A stretch of DNA of 64,000 nucleotides. It comes from DASQZK01 sp963732905. Its GTDB lineage: Bacteria; Bacteroidota; Bacteroidia; Bacteroidales; GCA-2748055. Under the pieces are notes generated by a model. The model did no database searches. It saw only the letters and a list, made by a program, of their open reading frames with translations, and had not been told where the DNA came from. The stretch spans positions 186,001-250,000 of the forward strand of contig CAVTBM010000007.1 in NCBI GenBank assembly GCA_963732905.1, read 5' to 3'. A program made the position numbers and the translations under genes. Every line of letters starts with the position of its first letter. Position 1 is the first letter of the stretch. Of this stretch, positions 44,351 to 53,271 are shown piece by piece.

Positions 44351-46012
44351 ATGTACCGTCTGTTGATCATATTATGTTGCTTTCTGATGCTTTCCTGCTG
44401 TAAATCGCTGAAAAACGATGAAAACAGGGCAGGAATACATCTCGCTGAAGGCAAAAAGGGTCTCGTGGCAGCAGGAAATACCGGATCATCTGAAGCGGGG
44501 ACACTGATCCTTAAGGAAGGAGGGAACGCTGCTGATGCTGCAGCTGCGACAATTCTCGCATTGAGCATAACTGATAACAAGGATTTTTGTATCGGAAGTG
44601 AAGCTGCACTTTTATATTATGATGCGAAAAGCGGGCAGGTAGTGGCTTTTTCGGGGCAGGGTACAGCGCCGTTGAACCCTGCTGCCATCAAATGGTATTA
44701 TCAACACGGTATTCCACGGACGTCCATCAGAGCTGCTGCTGTACCCGCCATCATCGACCTTTGCGTCACTTTACTTAAAAAGTACGGTACGATGTCTTTT
44801 GAACAGGCAGCCATGCCCGCCATGAAGCTTATGAAACAAAGTGACCAGGCCTGGTGTGCCGATCTGCTAAGGACATTTAAAAAACTGGAAAAGAGTGAGC
44901 AAGGCCGGTCAGGCAGCCGGGAAGAAAAGTTACAGGCCGTGTCAGACTGCTTTTACCGCGGTGAAGTTGCAGACTCGCTTGCCGCATGGTACAGAAGGAC
45001 CAGTGCCTTCCTGACAAAGAAGGACCTGGAAAATTATCACACCAGGGTTGAGAAACCTGTCAGAGTCTCTTTTGATGGTTATGACATTTATAAATGCAAT
45101 ACCTGGAGCCAGGGGCCGGTCCTGCTGGAAAGTCTGTTGCTGCTAAAGGGCTGGGACCTTTACCGGATCCAGCCGGGATCCGCCAATTATGTTCACCTGC
45201 TTACTGAAGCTCTGAAGCTGGCTCTGGCCGACCGGGATACCTATTACGGCGATCCTCTCTTCACGAACGTTCCCCTGGATAATCTTCTGTCCGGGAATTA
45301 TAGTTCCCTTCGCCGGGAGCTGATCGATATTAACAGGGCTTCCATGGCCTGCAGGCCGGGCGATCCGGCAAACATGAAAGCCCTTGCCGATACATCGCAT
45401 TATATGCCGGTCAGCCACGGGACCACCACTTGTTGTATTGTCGATAAGTGGGGTAATGTAGTGGCCGCCACGCCCAGCGGGTGGGGGAGTACAGCGGGAG
45501 ATGGCGGATCAACCGGTGTGAAACACGGCACCAGGCTGATCAGTTTCAACACCACTCCCGGCCATCCCAATGCCATTGAGGCCGGTAAACGACCCCGTAC
45601 AACTCTCACACCGACCATCGTCCTGAAGAACGGAAAGCCTGTACTGGCTGTCAGTATCGAAGGCGGTGATGTACAGGACCAGGCAGCGCTGGAGCTGCTG
45701 CTCGACGCACTCGTGTATGACATGAGTCCCGAAGATGCCCTTACCCGGCCAAGGTTCTCCACCAACCTGCACCAGGATTCTTTCAATCCCGACAGCCTGC
45801 GGGCGGATGCTTATCCTGACAAACGGATACTGTTCCTGAATCCCGGTTATTCAAAACAGACTATCGATTCGCTTAAAGCAATGGGTCACCAGGTTGAGAT
45901 ATCGGAGGCCAGCGTGGGGACGCCGGTGATGATAAAGATCGACCAGGGAAACGGGATGGCATATTCAGCCACTCAACCCGGGCAACCCCATTATACCCGG
46001 TCAGTAAAGTAA
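44351..46012 (+). CDS. Gamma-glutamyltransferase-like Ntn hydrolase, probable lipoprotein
   Basis: 553 aa from ATG 44351; the frame is open upstream but that part overlaps the permease gene. N-terminal hydrophobic stretch ending LMLSCC is a probable lipoprotein signal. The large-subunit part has AGNTGSSEAGTLILKEGGNAADAA. Self-cleavage is expected before T358 in SHGTTTCCIVDKWGN, the nucleophile of the small subunit, and the GSTAGDGGS region follows. The histidine that usually stands two residues after the nucleophile is T360 here. Family members cleave gamma-glutamyl or other amide bonds in the periplasm; the substrate in this operon is unknown. Confidence 0.88.
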   Translation: MYRLLIILCCFLMLSCCKSLKNDENRAGIHLAEGKKGLVAAGNTGSSEAGTLILKEGGNAADAAAATILALSITDNKDFCIGSEAALLYYDAKSGQVVAFSGQGTAPLNPAAIKWYYQHGIPRTSIRAAAVPAIIDLCVTLLKKYGTMSFEQAAMPAMKLMKQSDQAWCADLLRTFKKLEKSEQGRSGSREEKLQAVSDCFYRGEVADSLAAWYRRTSAFLTKKDLENYHTRVEKPVRVSFDGYDIYKCNTWSQGPVLLESLLLLKGWDLYRIQPGSANYVHLLTEALKLALADRDTYYGDPLFTNVPLDNLLSGNYSSLRRELIDINRASMACRPGDPANMKALADTSHYMPVSHGTTTCCIVDKWGNVVAATPSGWGSTAGDGGSTGVKHGTRLISFNTTPGHPNAIEAGKRPRTTLTPTIVLKNGKPVLAVSIEGGDVQDQAALELLLDALVYDMSPEDALTRPRFSTNLHQDSFNPDSLRADAYPDKRILFLNPGYSKQTIDSLKAMGHQVEISEASVGTPVMIKIDQGNGMAYSATQPGQPHYTRSVK

Positions 46013-46031
46013 ACTGATAATCCTGCTAAAT

Positions 46032-47501
46032 ATGAAAAAATCAGTCTTTTACTTTTTGTGTTTTTCCTTCCCGGTCATCCTGGGTCTGCTGACCGACTGT
46101 ACACGACCCTCACCAGTCCAGTTCAAAACAGCCATCACCGCTGATGCCGCCGATGTCATACGTCCCATCGACGGATTTGGGGTTAACATTACGCCGGCCC
46201 AATGGCACGATGGACATCTTAAACCGGTCCTGGACACCCTTGTGGATGACCTGGGCGCCACACTATTCCGGTTCGATTGTACTGGACTGGCCAACTGGCT
46301 CGACCCCGACCGGCGGAACGGCGACGGTTCCTGGCCGGAAGTCTATCTCGATAGTGTCTATCATTCCAAAGTTTTTACTGATGCCTGGGCTACCTTCCGC
46401 TACCTGAACAGCAAGGGCATTGAGCCGTTTTTTAATGTCAGCGGACGGATCCCTCCCGGATTTGGTTACCCTGATGATCCGAAGCGTCTGGCCGATTTTG
46501 ACGGTTATGCAGAAATGGTCGTTTCAATGGTGAAGTGGGCCCGGGAGAAAGAAAATCTCCGGTTTTCCCTTCTGGCCCCTTTCAACGAAACAGATTTCGG
46601 CTATCCAGAAGGTCCGTCCATTGAAGGAGACACCATTGTGACTGCCATCGAAGCCATCGTAAAAAAACTCGAAGAAAAGGGATTGCAGGATGTTAAACTC
46701 ATTGTCCCCGATGATGGCAATCCGCGTCTATACAAGCTGGAAACAATTTTATTGGATTCCTCCCTGGTCGGTCATATCTTTGCGTTTGGAACCCACACTT
46801 ACGGAAATGGCAGTATCGGTGAAAATGAAGACTGGTATCAGAATGAAACCAATTTTGCCCGGTTTGCCAAGATCATAAAAAGCAGTGCGTTCAGTAGTTC
46901 GTCCGTCTGGATGACGGAATATGGGGATCTCGATCAGACCGGTCTCATTCCTTATGAATTTTCCTGGAGGTCGACGCGCAGGCTGATGAAAGCTTTACGC
47001 GACGGTTTTAATGCAGCCCTGGTATGGGATGCTTTCGACAATTTTCATGAACATGATAGTGCCTGGGCAAGATACGGCCTGTTGGCCACCGATACGACAA
47101 ACTGGAGTTACACCCCGAAAAAGAGGTATTTCGCTGCTAAACAGGTGTACCGTTTTGTCAGGCCCGGCTGGAACATGGTGAAGGTAAAATTGCCTGAACC
47201 TGAGAAATATGATGTGTATAAGATGTGGCATGATCCCTTCCGTAATATCCGTGTCCAGGCATTTGTATCTCCCGACGGTCGCGACTTCACCGTGGTGTTC
47301 ATGAATTCCGCTGAGCAGGATGTTGAAATGAATATCCGGTTTGACGGGCTCACCGGATATTTGAAGGATAAAGAGGTACACTTCTTTGTAACAACGGAAA
47401 GGAAAAACTGTGAACGGGAAAGTCTCCCTAAGCAAAACGGGAAAAGTGTAAAGGTGGTCCTGCCTGAACGGAGTATTAGTACCGTGAGTACGCTGTTGTG
47501 A
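46032..47501 (+). CDS. GH30-like secreted glycoside hydrolase
   Basis: 489 aa. The N-terminal hydrophobic segment ends in LLTDC, near a lipoprotein site, though aspartate before the cysteine is unusual. The TIM barrel starts RPIDGFGVNITPAQW; LLAPFNETDFG holds acid/base E186 and VWMTEYGDL holds nucleophile E296, the spacing of clan GH-A GH30 enzymes. A C-terminal beta domain (about 380-489) completes the family layout. GH30 members cut beta-1,6-galactans, glucans or xylans; which applies is not clear. It is the last gene before the MITE-like element. Confidence 0.87.
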   Translation: MKKSVFYFLCFSFPVILGLLTDCTRPSPVQFKTAITADAADVIRPIDGFGVNITPAQWHDGHLKPVLDTLVDDLGATLFRFDCTGLANWLDPDRRNGDGSWPEVYLDSVYHSKVFTDAWATFRYLNSKGIEPFFNVSGRIPPGFGYPDDPKRLADFDGYAEMVVSMVKWAREKENLRFSLLAPFNETDFGYPEGPSIEGDTIVTAIEAIVKKLEEKGLQDVKLIVPDDGNPRLYKLETILLDSSLVGHIFAFGTHTYGNGSIGENEDWYQNETNFARFAKIIKSSAFSSSSVWMTEYGDLDQTGLIPYEFSWRSTRRLMKALRDGFNAALVWDAFDNFHEHDSAWARYGLLATDTTNWSYTPKKRYFAAKQVYRFVRPGWNMVKVKLPEPEKYDVYKMWHDPFRNIRVQAFVSPDGRDFTVVFMNSAEQDVEMNIRFDGLTGYLKDKEVHFFVTTERKNCERESLPKQNGKSVKVVLPERSISTVSTLL

Positions 47502-47565
47502 GGTTAGGTAAGAGTTAGGATTGGAGATTGAGGATTAGAGGTTGGAGGTTAGGGATTCAGTGGCG

Positions 47566-47741
47566 TTTAGATAAGCCCCCTTCGGCTGCGCTCAGGGACC
47601 CCCTTCGGCTGCGCTCAGGGACCCCCTTCGGCTACACTCAGGGTTTGCGTTTTAGAAACTTATTGAGCGAAGTCGAAATAATTTTGACAGAAAAATAGAT
47701 ACGTCGGTCCCTGAGCGCAGCCGAAGGGAGCTTATCTAAAG
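47566..47741. mobile_element. MITE-like element with ~36-bp terminal inverted repeats
   Basis: Left end 47566-47600 reads TTTAGATAAGC, a C run, CTTCGGCTGCGCTCAGGG. The right end 47706-47741 is its reverse complement (CCCTGAGCGCAGCCGAAGG, then GAGCTTATCTAAA) with one or two mismatches. Two further direct copies of the CTTCGGCTGCGCTCAGGG word lie inside the left part. The total is about 176 bp with no coding capacity. It could be a non-autonomous transposable element or a REP-like structure. Confidence 0.7.
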
Positions 47742-47848
47742 GACATTGATTAGGGATTAGAGAATAGAAGTTAGGGAGGAGAGAAATGGGAAGCTTTGGA
47801 TTGACAGTGATATATTTTGATCCGGATTGCGATAATGTGTCTCATGCC

Positions 47849-47912
47849 AATCCGGTAGGTCCCCCGGCATCTTAGAAAACGGGGGACCCAAAACGTTGTC
47901 TTAGACCGGATT
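47849..47912 (+). promoter_or_regulatory. Nested hairpin in the leader of the downstream lipoprotein operon
   Basis: Outer stem AATCCGGT (47849-47856) with ACCGGATT (47905-47912); inner stem GGTCCCCC (47858-47865) with GGGGGACC (47881-47888) around a 15-base loop. Both stems are perfect 8-bp pairs. It ends 19 bases before the ATG at 47932 and has no T run, so it is more likely an mRNA leader structure or repeat than a terminator. Confidence 0.6.
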
Positions 47913-47931
47913 ATTAAAATAACGTACAATC

Positions 47932-49776
47932 ATGAAAAGAACTGGATGGTTTTCATTGGTAGTTTTCATCATCGTTCTCGCGGCCGGATGTTCCCGTCAG
48001 CAGGACATGACTACACTTGTGCTTGTTGATCAATCTGATCCTTCATCGGAAATGGCCACGCATTATCTTCTCCCTTACCTGGACCATTTCGGTGTTGCCT
48101 ATGAAGTGGCCGATATTCATACAAGGCAACTCAGGAAGTCCCCGGAAAATTATGCTCTGGTGATCATCGGTCATGACTTGAAAACCACGGCGCCTGCTGA
48201 AAAATTAATTGCGAAGATTACCTCCCATGGAGCCGGAGTGGTTTCTTTTGATCCGGACTGGCCTTCCGGTGAATCATCGTCCATGCCCGATTCCGGCACT
48301 GCGGGGATCCTTACCTTCAACGTTCACCATTACATTACAGGGTTGCATGCTGAAGGGGATACCGTCCGGTGTTTCAGTCCTTTTTCCTTGAAGAAGGTTT
48401 CCCTTGAAGGGATGACTCCGCTGGTTTATGAAGGCGGTAGCCCCTTCCTTCTGGTTTCGGGGGAAGGTTTGCCGCACCACGTTACCTTCGCCTCTGAGGA
48501 CTGGATGAAGACGTATTACCTCGGACCATTGATGGGCCTCGATGATTGCCTGTGGAGATCCATGGTCTGGGCGGCCCGCAAACCTTTTATATTGCGCAGT
48601 CTGCCACCCCTGGTTACCATGAGAGTTGACGACGTGGCCGGACGCGGGGAGATCTGGGGCAAATCACCGTTCTACTGGGTAGGGACCGCTGTCAAATATG
48701 GTTTTAAACCCTGGGTCGGACTTTTCATTTATAACCTGGATACCACAGCAGTGAATGAGATGAGAAGCTACCTTCTTTCAGGAAACGTTACGGAAGCTCC
48801 TCATGCCTTTGGCCGACCCAACCGTTCAGGGGTTAAGGTACTGAAGGTGAAGAACGGAGCCGTCATCCCCGGACAGGATTTCTACGCAGGATTTTATTAT
48901 AATCCTGCTGCCATGCCGCTTAGGGAAACCGATTATGATGAATTCATTTATTTCGATCATCAGAAAGGCGTCCCCTGGAGTGATGAGGAAGCAGAGCGCG
49001 GACTGGAAGCTGCAGATAAATGGTATGCAGGAAATCAACCCTTTCCAATGTCGAAGTATCTTATTCCCCACTGGTATGAGATCGGGCACAATGTTATATC
49101 CCATGTTACCGGTAAATGGGGCATAGAATACATTGCCATGAACAAAGATATTGACCTCCCGTATGCCGACACAGTACCCTGGATAAAAGCAGGACCTTTC
49201 CGTTTATATGAAAAGCCGGGAACCAGCACAAACAATCCGGCCATGAGAGGGAAGAATCCGGTATACTATGCTGATTTTGTCAATATTGACGGACAAAGGC
49301 TCTTCGACTGTTTCACGGAGATCAGGGATGTTGCCGGATATGAATGGGCTCCGGATAACCAGGTGGAATCCTCGGCAGAGAGAGGGATAACCGAATTGAG
49401 GCGGGCGTTATCGGGCATGGACCTGGCCGTGCTGTTCACCCATGAAACCGATTATATTTACAGGATCAACCCTGAAAACTGGGATGAGCAGATGAAGCTC
49501 GTCGCTGAAGGCATACGCGACTATCATCCGATGATGATGACCTCTGATGATGCTCTCAGGATTGTCCGTGCACATAAAACATCACATCTGGTAAACGGAA
49601 CCTTTTATCCTGCCGGAGGCAGCATGTCGGTAGCCCTTTCCGGTAATACTGATACAACAACATACCTGTATGTATTTAAAGAGATGAACGGCAGAATTGA
49701 ACAAAAACTGGTTGAAATTCCTGAGTTCACCGATCATACGGTCCTGAGCATCCCGGGCACTGCTGCCGGTCAGTAA
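47932..49776 (+). CDS. Lipoprotein with ThuA/flavodoxin-like and polysaccharide deacetylase-like regions
   Basis: 614 aa. Clear lipoprotein signal VLAAGC with C20. Residues 25-215 look like an alpha/beta domain (TTLVLVDQ, YALVIIGHD, GAGVVSFDP). From 225 on there is a NodB-like pattern: VTMRVDDVAG with D233-D234, PHWYEIGHN with H380 and H386, and LLFTHETDYI late in the protein, as metal ligands and catalytic residues would be placed. It may remove acyl groups from a polysaccharide in the periplasm or at the surface. The double-domain layout is not one I can name. Confidence 0.7.
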   Translation: MKRTGWFSLVVFIIVLAAGCSRQQDMTTLVLVDQSDPSSEMATHYLLPYLDHFGVAYEVADIHTRQLRKSPENYALVIIGHDLKTTAPAEKLIAKITSHGAGVVSFDPDWPSGESSSMPDSGTAGILTFNVHHYITGLHAEGDTVRCFSPFSLKKVSLEGMTPLVYEGGSPFLLVSGEGLPHHVTFASEDWMKTYYLGPLMGLDDCLWRSMVWAARKPFILRSLPPLVTMRVDDVAGRGEIWGKSPFYWVGTAVKYGFKPWVGLFIYNLDTTAVNEMRSYLLSGNVTEAPHAFGRPNRSGVKVLKVKNGAVIPGQDFYAGFYYNPAAMPLRETDYDEFIYFDHQKGVPWSDEEAERGLEAADKWYAGNQPFPMSKYLIPHWYEIGHNVISHVTGKWGIEYIAMNKDIDLPYADTVPWIKAGPFRLYEKPGTSTNNPAMRGKNPVYYADFVNIDGQRLFDCFTEIRDVAGYEWAPDNQVESSAERGITELRRALSGMDLAVLFTHETDYIYRINPENWDEQMKLVAEGIRDYHPMMMTSDDALRIVRAHKTSHLVNGTFYPAGGSMSVALSGNTDTTTYLYVFKEMNGRIEQKLVEIPEFTDHTVLSIPGTAAGQ

Positions 49777-49823
49777 TCCTTGTTATAAATAATGAATAAC
49801 CAAATACCCTAAATCACACTACC

Positions 49824-51464
49824 ATGAAGACAACGTACAAGTTAATTTTTCTGCTGGCGGTTACAGGAACGATGCTTATTTCCTGCAATCCGGGTGTGTC
49901 AAAAAAGACAGCCAAAGTGCAGGATACCATCCTTCTGAGCGACACGATACAGTACCACCCGGTCAGGATCGACAGGACCACTCATGCCATTCTTCCGTGG
50001 TTTTCTTCAAATCCCGGTGAGTCGTATGATACCGTGTTGATGCTGGTATGGAATTTCTGGAACAATATGCCTGTTGATTCAAACGGACTAAAATATTATA
50101 TGAATCACCAGGTATGGAAACCCGGACACGATATGAGAGGGCTTGGCGGTGACCAGATCAACATGGCGCTTTCATCCTGGACGCTTTTGTATGATTATAC
50201 AGGTAATCCTGCGGTCCTGGAAAACATGAAATATCTGGCCGACACCTATCTTGCACGGTCACTTTCAGATTCCACGGATGCCTGGCCATATCTACCCTAT
50301 CCGTATAATACCGATATCCATTCAGGAAGGTATGACGGTGATATGCGGAATGGCAAGGGGATTCTTCAACCCGATAAAGCCGGAAATTTTGGTTATGAAC
50401 TTATCGTGCTGTATAAGATTACAGGCGAAGAAAAATATCTGAAAGCAGCGGAACGGATCGGCAACACCCTTGCAGCCCATGTCAAAACCGGAAATAATGA
50501 TGAGTCCCCTCTCCCTTTCAGGGTTAATGCAAAAACGGGTGACGTGGGCTTGTTCCTTCCGAACAACCAGAAGGAAAGAGAGGAGAAGAGAATCTCACCG
50601 GCACTGTATACTTCCAACTGGACGGGTACGATGGACCTGTTCAGGCAACTCGAAACCTTTGAACCCGGTAAGAAGGAAACTTTCCAAAAGGCGTTCAGCA
50701 CCATCCTGGACTGGATGAAGGAATATCCGCTCAAGACCAACAAGTGGGGTCCTTTTTTCGAGGACATCCCGGGATGGAGTGATACGCAAACCAATGCCAT
50801 AACCTTTGCCATGTTCATTCTTCATAACCGTGATCTTTTCCCCGACTGGAAGAATGATGTGAAGAGTATTTTCACCTGGACGCACCAAAATCTTGGCAAC
50901 CACGAATATGAGAAATATGGAGTTGAAGTGATGAATGAACAGACGGTTTACCGTGTTCCGGGAAACAGCCATTCTTCGCGGCAGGCATCCATTGAATTGT
51001 TGTACACCCGTTTGAGCGGCGACACCACTTATCTCACCAATGCCATCAGAACCCTGAACTGGGCGACGTATACTGTCGCCGATGATGGGCGTAACCGGTA
51101 TATCCGGGACGATATCTGGCTCACCGATGGTTATGGCGATTATGTCAGGCATTACCTGAGGGCCATGGCGGCCTGGCCTGAGCTGGCGCCCGATAACAAG
51201 GACAGGCTTCTCTGCACAACGTCGGTGTTGAAATCGATCAACTATAGTTCTGATTCGATCGATTATACTACTTTTGACAACGATTCGCATGAAGAACTCA
51301 GGCTAATGAAAAGGCCGGAGGGGATAACTATGGAGGGTGGGGTTATTAAGGAGACTGACCAGGCCCCACAGGATGGCAGCGGCTGGACCTGGAAGCCTCT
51401 GGATACGGGAGGTGTACTTCAGGTTTGGCATAAAGGCGGACATACTATTACTATTAAGATCTGA
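49824..51464 (+). CDS. Lipoprotein of the six-hairpin glycosidase fold
   Basis: 546 aa. The lipoprotein signal ends MLISC with C21. The body is rich in helical hairpin pairs typical of (alpha/alpha)6 barrels: ALSSWTLLYDYTGNPAVLENM, ELIVLYKITGEEKYLKAAERI, SIELLYTRLSGDTTYLTNA and YGDYVRHYLRAMA. This fold occurs in glycoside hydrolases, polysaccharide lyases and epimerases; no family is identified. It follows the deacetylase-like gene after 47 bases and probably acts on the same extracellular glycan. Confidence 0.78.
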   Translation: MKTTYKLIFLLAVTGTMLISCNPGVSKKTAKVQDTILLSDTIQYHPVRIDRTTHAILPWFSSNPGESYDTVLMLVWNFWNNMPVDSNGLKYYMNHQVWKPGHDMRGLGGDQINMALSSWTLLYDYTGNPAVLENMKYLADTYLARSLSDSTDAWPYLPYPYNTDIHSGRYDGDMRNGKGILQPDKAGNFGYELIVLYKITGEEKYLKAAERIGNTLAAHVKTGNNDESPLPFRVNAKTGDVGLFLPNNQKEREEKRISPALYTSNWTGTMDLFRQLETFEPGKKETFQKAFSTILDWMKEYPLKTNKWGPFFEDIPGWSDTQTNAITFAMFILHNRDLFPDWKNDVKSIFTWTHQNLGNHEYEKYGVEVMNEQTVYRVPGNSHSSRQASIELLYTRLSGDTTYLTNAIRTLNWATYTVADDGRNRYIRDDIWLTDGYGDYVRHYLRAMAAWPELAPDNKDRLLCTTSVLKSINYSSDSIDYTTFDNDSHEELRLMKRPEGITMEGGVIKETDQAPQDGSGWTWKPLDTGGVLQVWHKGGHTITIKI

Positions 51465-51498
51465 CCGATCATTTCTTGTTAAAACATAACTTTAAAAT

Positions 51499-52230
51499 AT
51501 GATACGATTTCTGTTGATTTTCCTGGCCGCAGGCTTTCTGACCGCCTGCGGGCCGGAGAATAAAAACATGTCTGAACAAAAAACACAGGACCATACCATG
51601 AATGTACTCTCCCTGATGAAAAAGCAGATCCTGCTGGATTCCTCCAAAATTTTATTCAACGAACAGGTCACACCTGAGAATTTTACAACCGGATGGACCG
51701 TGCACCACAGCGAATGGAAGGTGGAAGACGGATGGCTGGTGGGTCGTAACCGTGGCAACTGGCCGGGGATGGCTATCCTGAAACAGGAATTTCCGGGGAA
51801 TGTACTGGTTGAGTTTGACGCTTCTACCATCGCCCCTTCCACTCATGACATCAATGTGATGTGGAACGGTGAATGGCTGGAGGATAAGGATCAGCGCGGA
51901 ATGGCTTATGTTGCAGGTCTGCAGGGTTGGTGGACCGGGAAAGTAGGCATTGAAAAATCACCGGAATATAAATTTATGACCGGAACCCCGCTTTTTGATT
52001 TCGTACCGGGTAAAGAGTATCATATACAGGCCGGCAGTATCGACGGTCACTGCTTCATCTTCGCCAACGGAAAGCTCCTGCTGGAAACCATGGACCCCGA
52101 CCCCATCGATAATCAGAAGTACACACATGTGGGATTCGAAGCCTACTCGAGTGCAATCCGGATTAAGAATATTATTGTCCGGCAGATCTACTGGGAACCG
52201 GTGGATATGGAATATGATGCTGAATTTTAA
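51499..52230 (+). CDS. Lipoprotein with a jellyroll (LamG/DUF1080-like) domain
   Basis: 243 aa. The lipoprotein signal ends FLTAC with C17. The rest is a concanavalin-like beta sandwich: WTVHHSEWKVEDGWLVGRN, VLVEFDASTIAP, EYHIQAGSIDGHCFIFANGK and HVGFEAYSSAIRIKNIIV. It resembles sugar-binding or hydrolase domains such as DUF1080/DUF1961 families. It is the last gene of the second gene run of the island. Confidence 0.78.
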   Translation: MIRFLLIFLAAGFLTACGPENKNMSEQKTQDHTMNVLSLMKKQILLDSSKILFNEQVTPENFTTGWTVHHSEWKVEDGWLVGRNRGNWPGMAILKQEFPGNVLVEFDASTIAPSTHDINVMWNGEWLEDKDQRGMAYVAGLQGWWTGKVGIEKSPEYKFMTGTPLFDFVPGKEYHIQAGSIDGHCFIFANGKLLLETMDPDPIDNQKYTHVGFEAYSSAIRIKNIIVRQIYWEPVDMEYDAEF

Positions 52231-52298
52231 GAAAGAATCTTTCGGTTTGTAAGCAAATTTTCAAAACGCAACCTTTTAAGACAGGCCTTCTCCGGAAA

Positions 52299-53111
52299 TT
52301 ATTCTGTCAATCTCCCCGAATAAATCATCATATCTGCCGGCACATTTTTCAGATCGGGTTTTTCGGTAAACACTCCGAACACCGAGGATCCGCTGCCGCT
52401 CATTGACGCGTAGGCTGCGCCGGCCTGGTATAAGTGTTCTTTCAGGGTCCGGATTTGCGGGTGGATCTTAATCACCGTTTCTTCAAACTGGTTTACAATC
52501 CGGTCTTTCCATTCTGATACCGGCAAACTTATGAGTCTCCTTAGGTCTTCGCCGGGCCGGGCCGGGACAACGCCGGCATACGCTTCCTTCGTTGAAACGG
52601 CAAAACCTGGATGTAAAAGGATGATGTATAAGTTTTCATCAAAACCGGTAAACGGTTCAAGCTTTTCACCTCTTCCGGAAGCTATGGACGGGATGTTGTC
52701 AATAAAAAAAGCACAGTCGCTTCCTATTTCGGAAGCAAGGGTTTTGAGTTTATCGTTCCCGATGTTAAGTGCGAAAGAGGAATCTAACATTTTCAGCATA
52801 AATGCGGCATCGGATGATCCACCCCCGAGTCCGGCACCCGTGGGAATGACTTTGTGAAGATGCACGCTCAAAGGCGGGATGTTATAACCGGCCCGAAGGA
52901 GATTCAGTGCCTTTATAACCAGATTGTCTCTCCCGGATGCACCGGTTTCAAGTCCTGAACAATGGAAATCGTCTTCATCGGATTCGACAAACTCCAGGAT
53001 ATCCGATAGCCCAAAAGGAACCATTCCTGTTAAAATGTTATGAAATCCGTCTTTTCGTTTTTCCGTGATATAAAGTCCAAGATTGATTTTTGCATTGGGG
53101 AAACTGATCAT
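52299..53111 (-). CDS. ispE: 4-diphosphocytidyl-2-C-methyl-D-erythritol kinase
   Basis: 270 aa GHMP kinase. The start SFPNAKINLGLYITEKRKDGFHN, the ATP loop PTGAGLGGGSSDAAFML and the C-terminal SMSGSGSSVFGVF are diagnostic of IspE. It phosphorylates CDP-methylerythritol in the MEP isoprenoid pathway in the cytosol. It is convergent with the island and divergent from dnaB, so it marks the return to core genes. Confidence 0.95.
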   Translation of the reverse strand: MISFPNAKINLGLYITEKRKDGFHNILTGMVPFGLSDILEFVESDEDDFHCSGLETGASGRDNLVIKALNLLRAGYNIPPLSVHLHKVIPTGAGLGGGSSDAAFMLKMLDSSFALNIGNDKLKTLASEIGSDCAFFIDNIPSIASGRGEKLEPFTGFDENLYIILLHPGFAVSTKEAYAGVVPARPGEDLRRLISLPVSEWKDRIVNQFEETVIKIHPQIRTLKEHLYQAGAAYASMSGSGSSVFGVFTEKPDLKNVPADMMIYSGRLTE

Positions 53112-53271
53112 GGCTGAAGGCTAAGTATTTTAAAACCTGTGTTAAAATTCGGTCTTTTTTTTAACAGTTGTTAATAATAAATTAATTATTTCTGTTTATA
53201 AAGTTTGCGGCAAGGATTTTTTCCGCGGTGGTAAATATGTATACCTTTAGTCCGCATAAAAATTACAAACA

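Larger units (their letters stand above)
47502..47931. other. Intergenic region between GH30-like and deacetylase-like genes
   Basis: Low-complexity GATTAGAGG-type DNA, then the MITE-like element, then a short AT-rich part and a nested hairpin leader at 47849-47912 in front of the next gene. It separates two gene runs that otherwise look like one operon. Confidence 0.8.
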
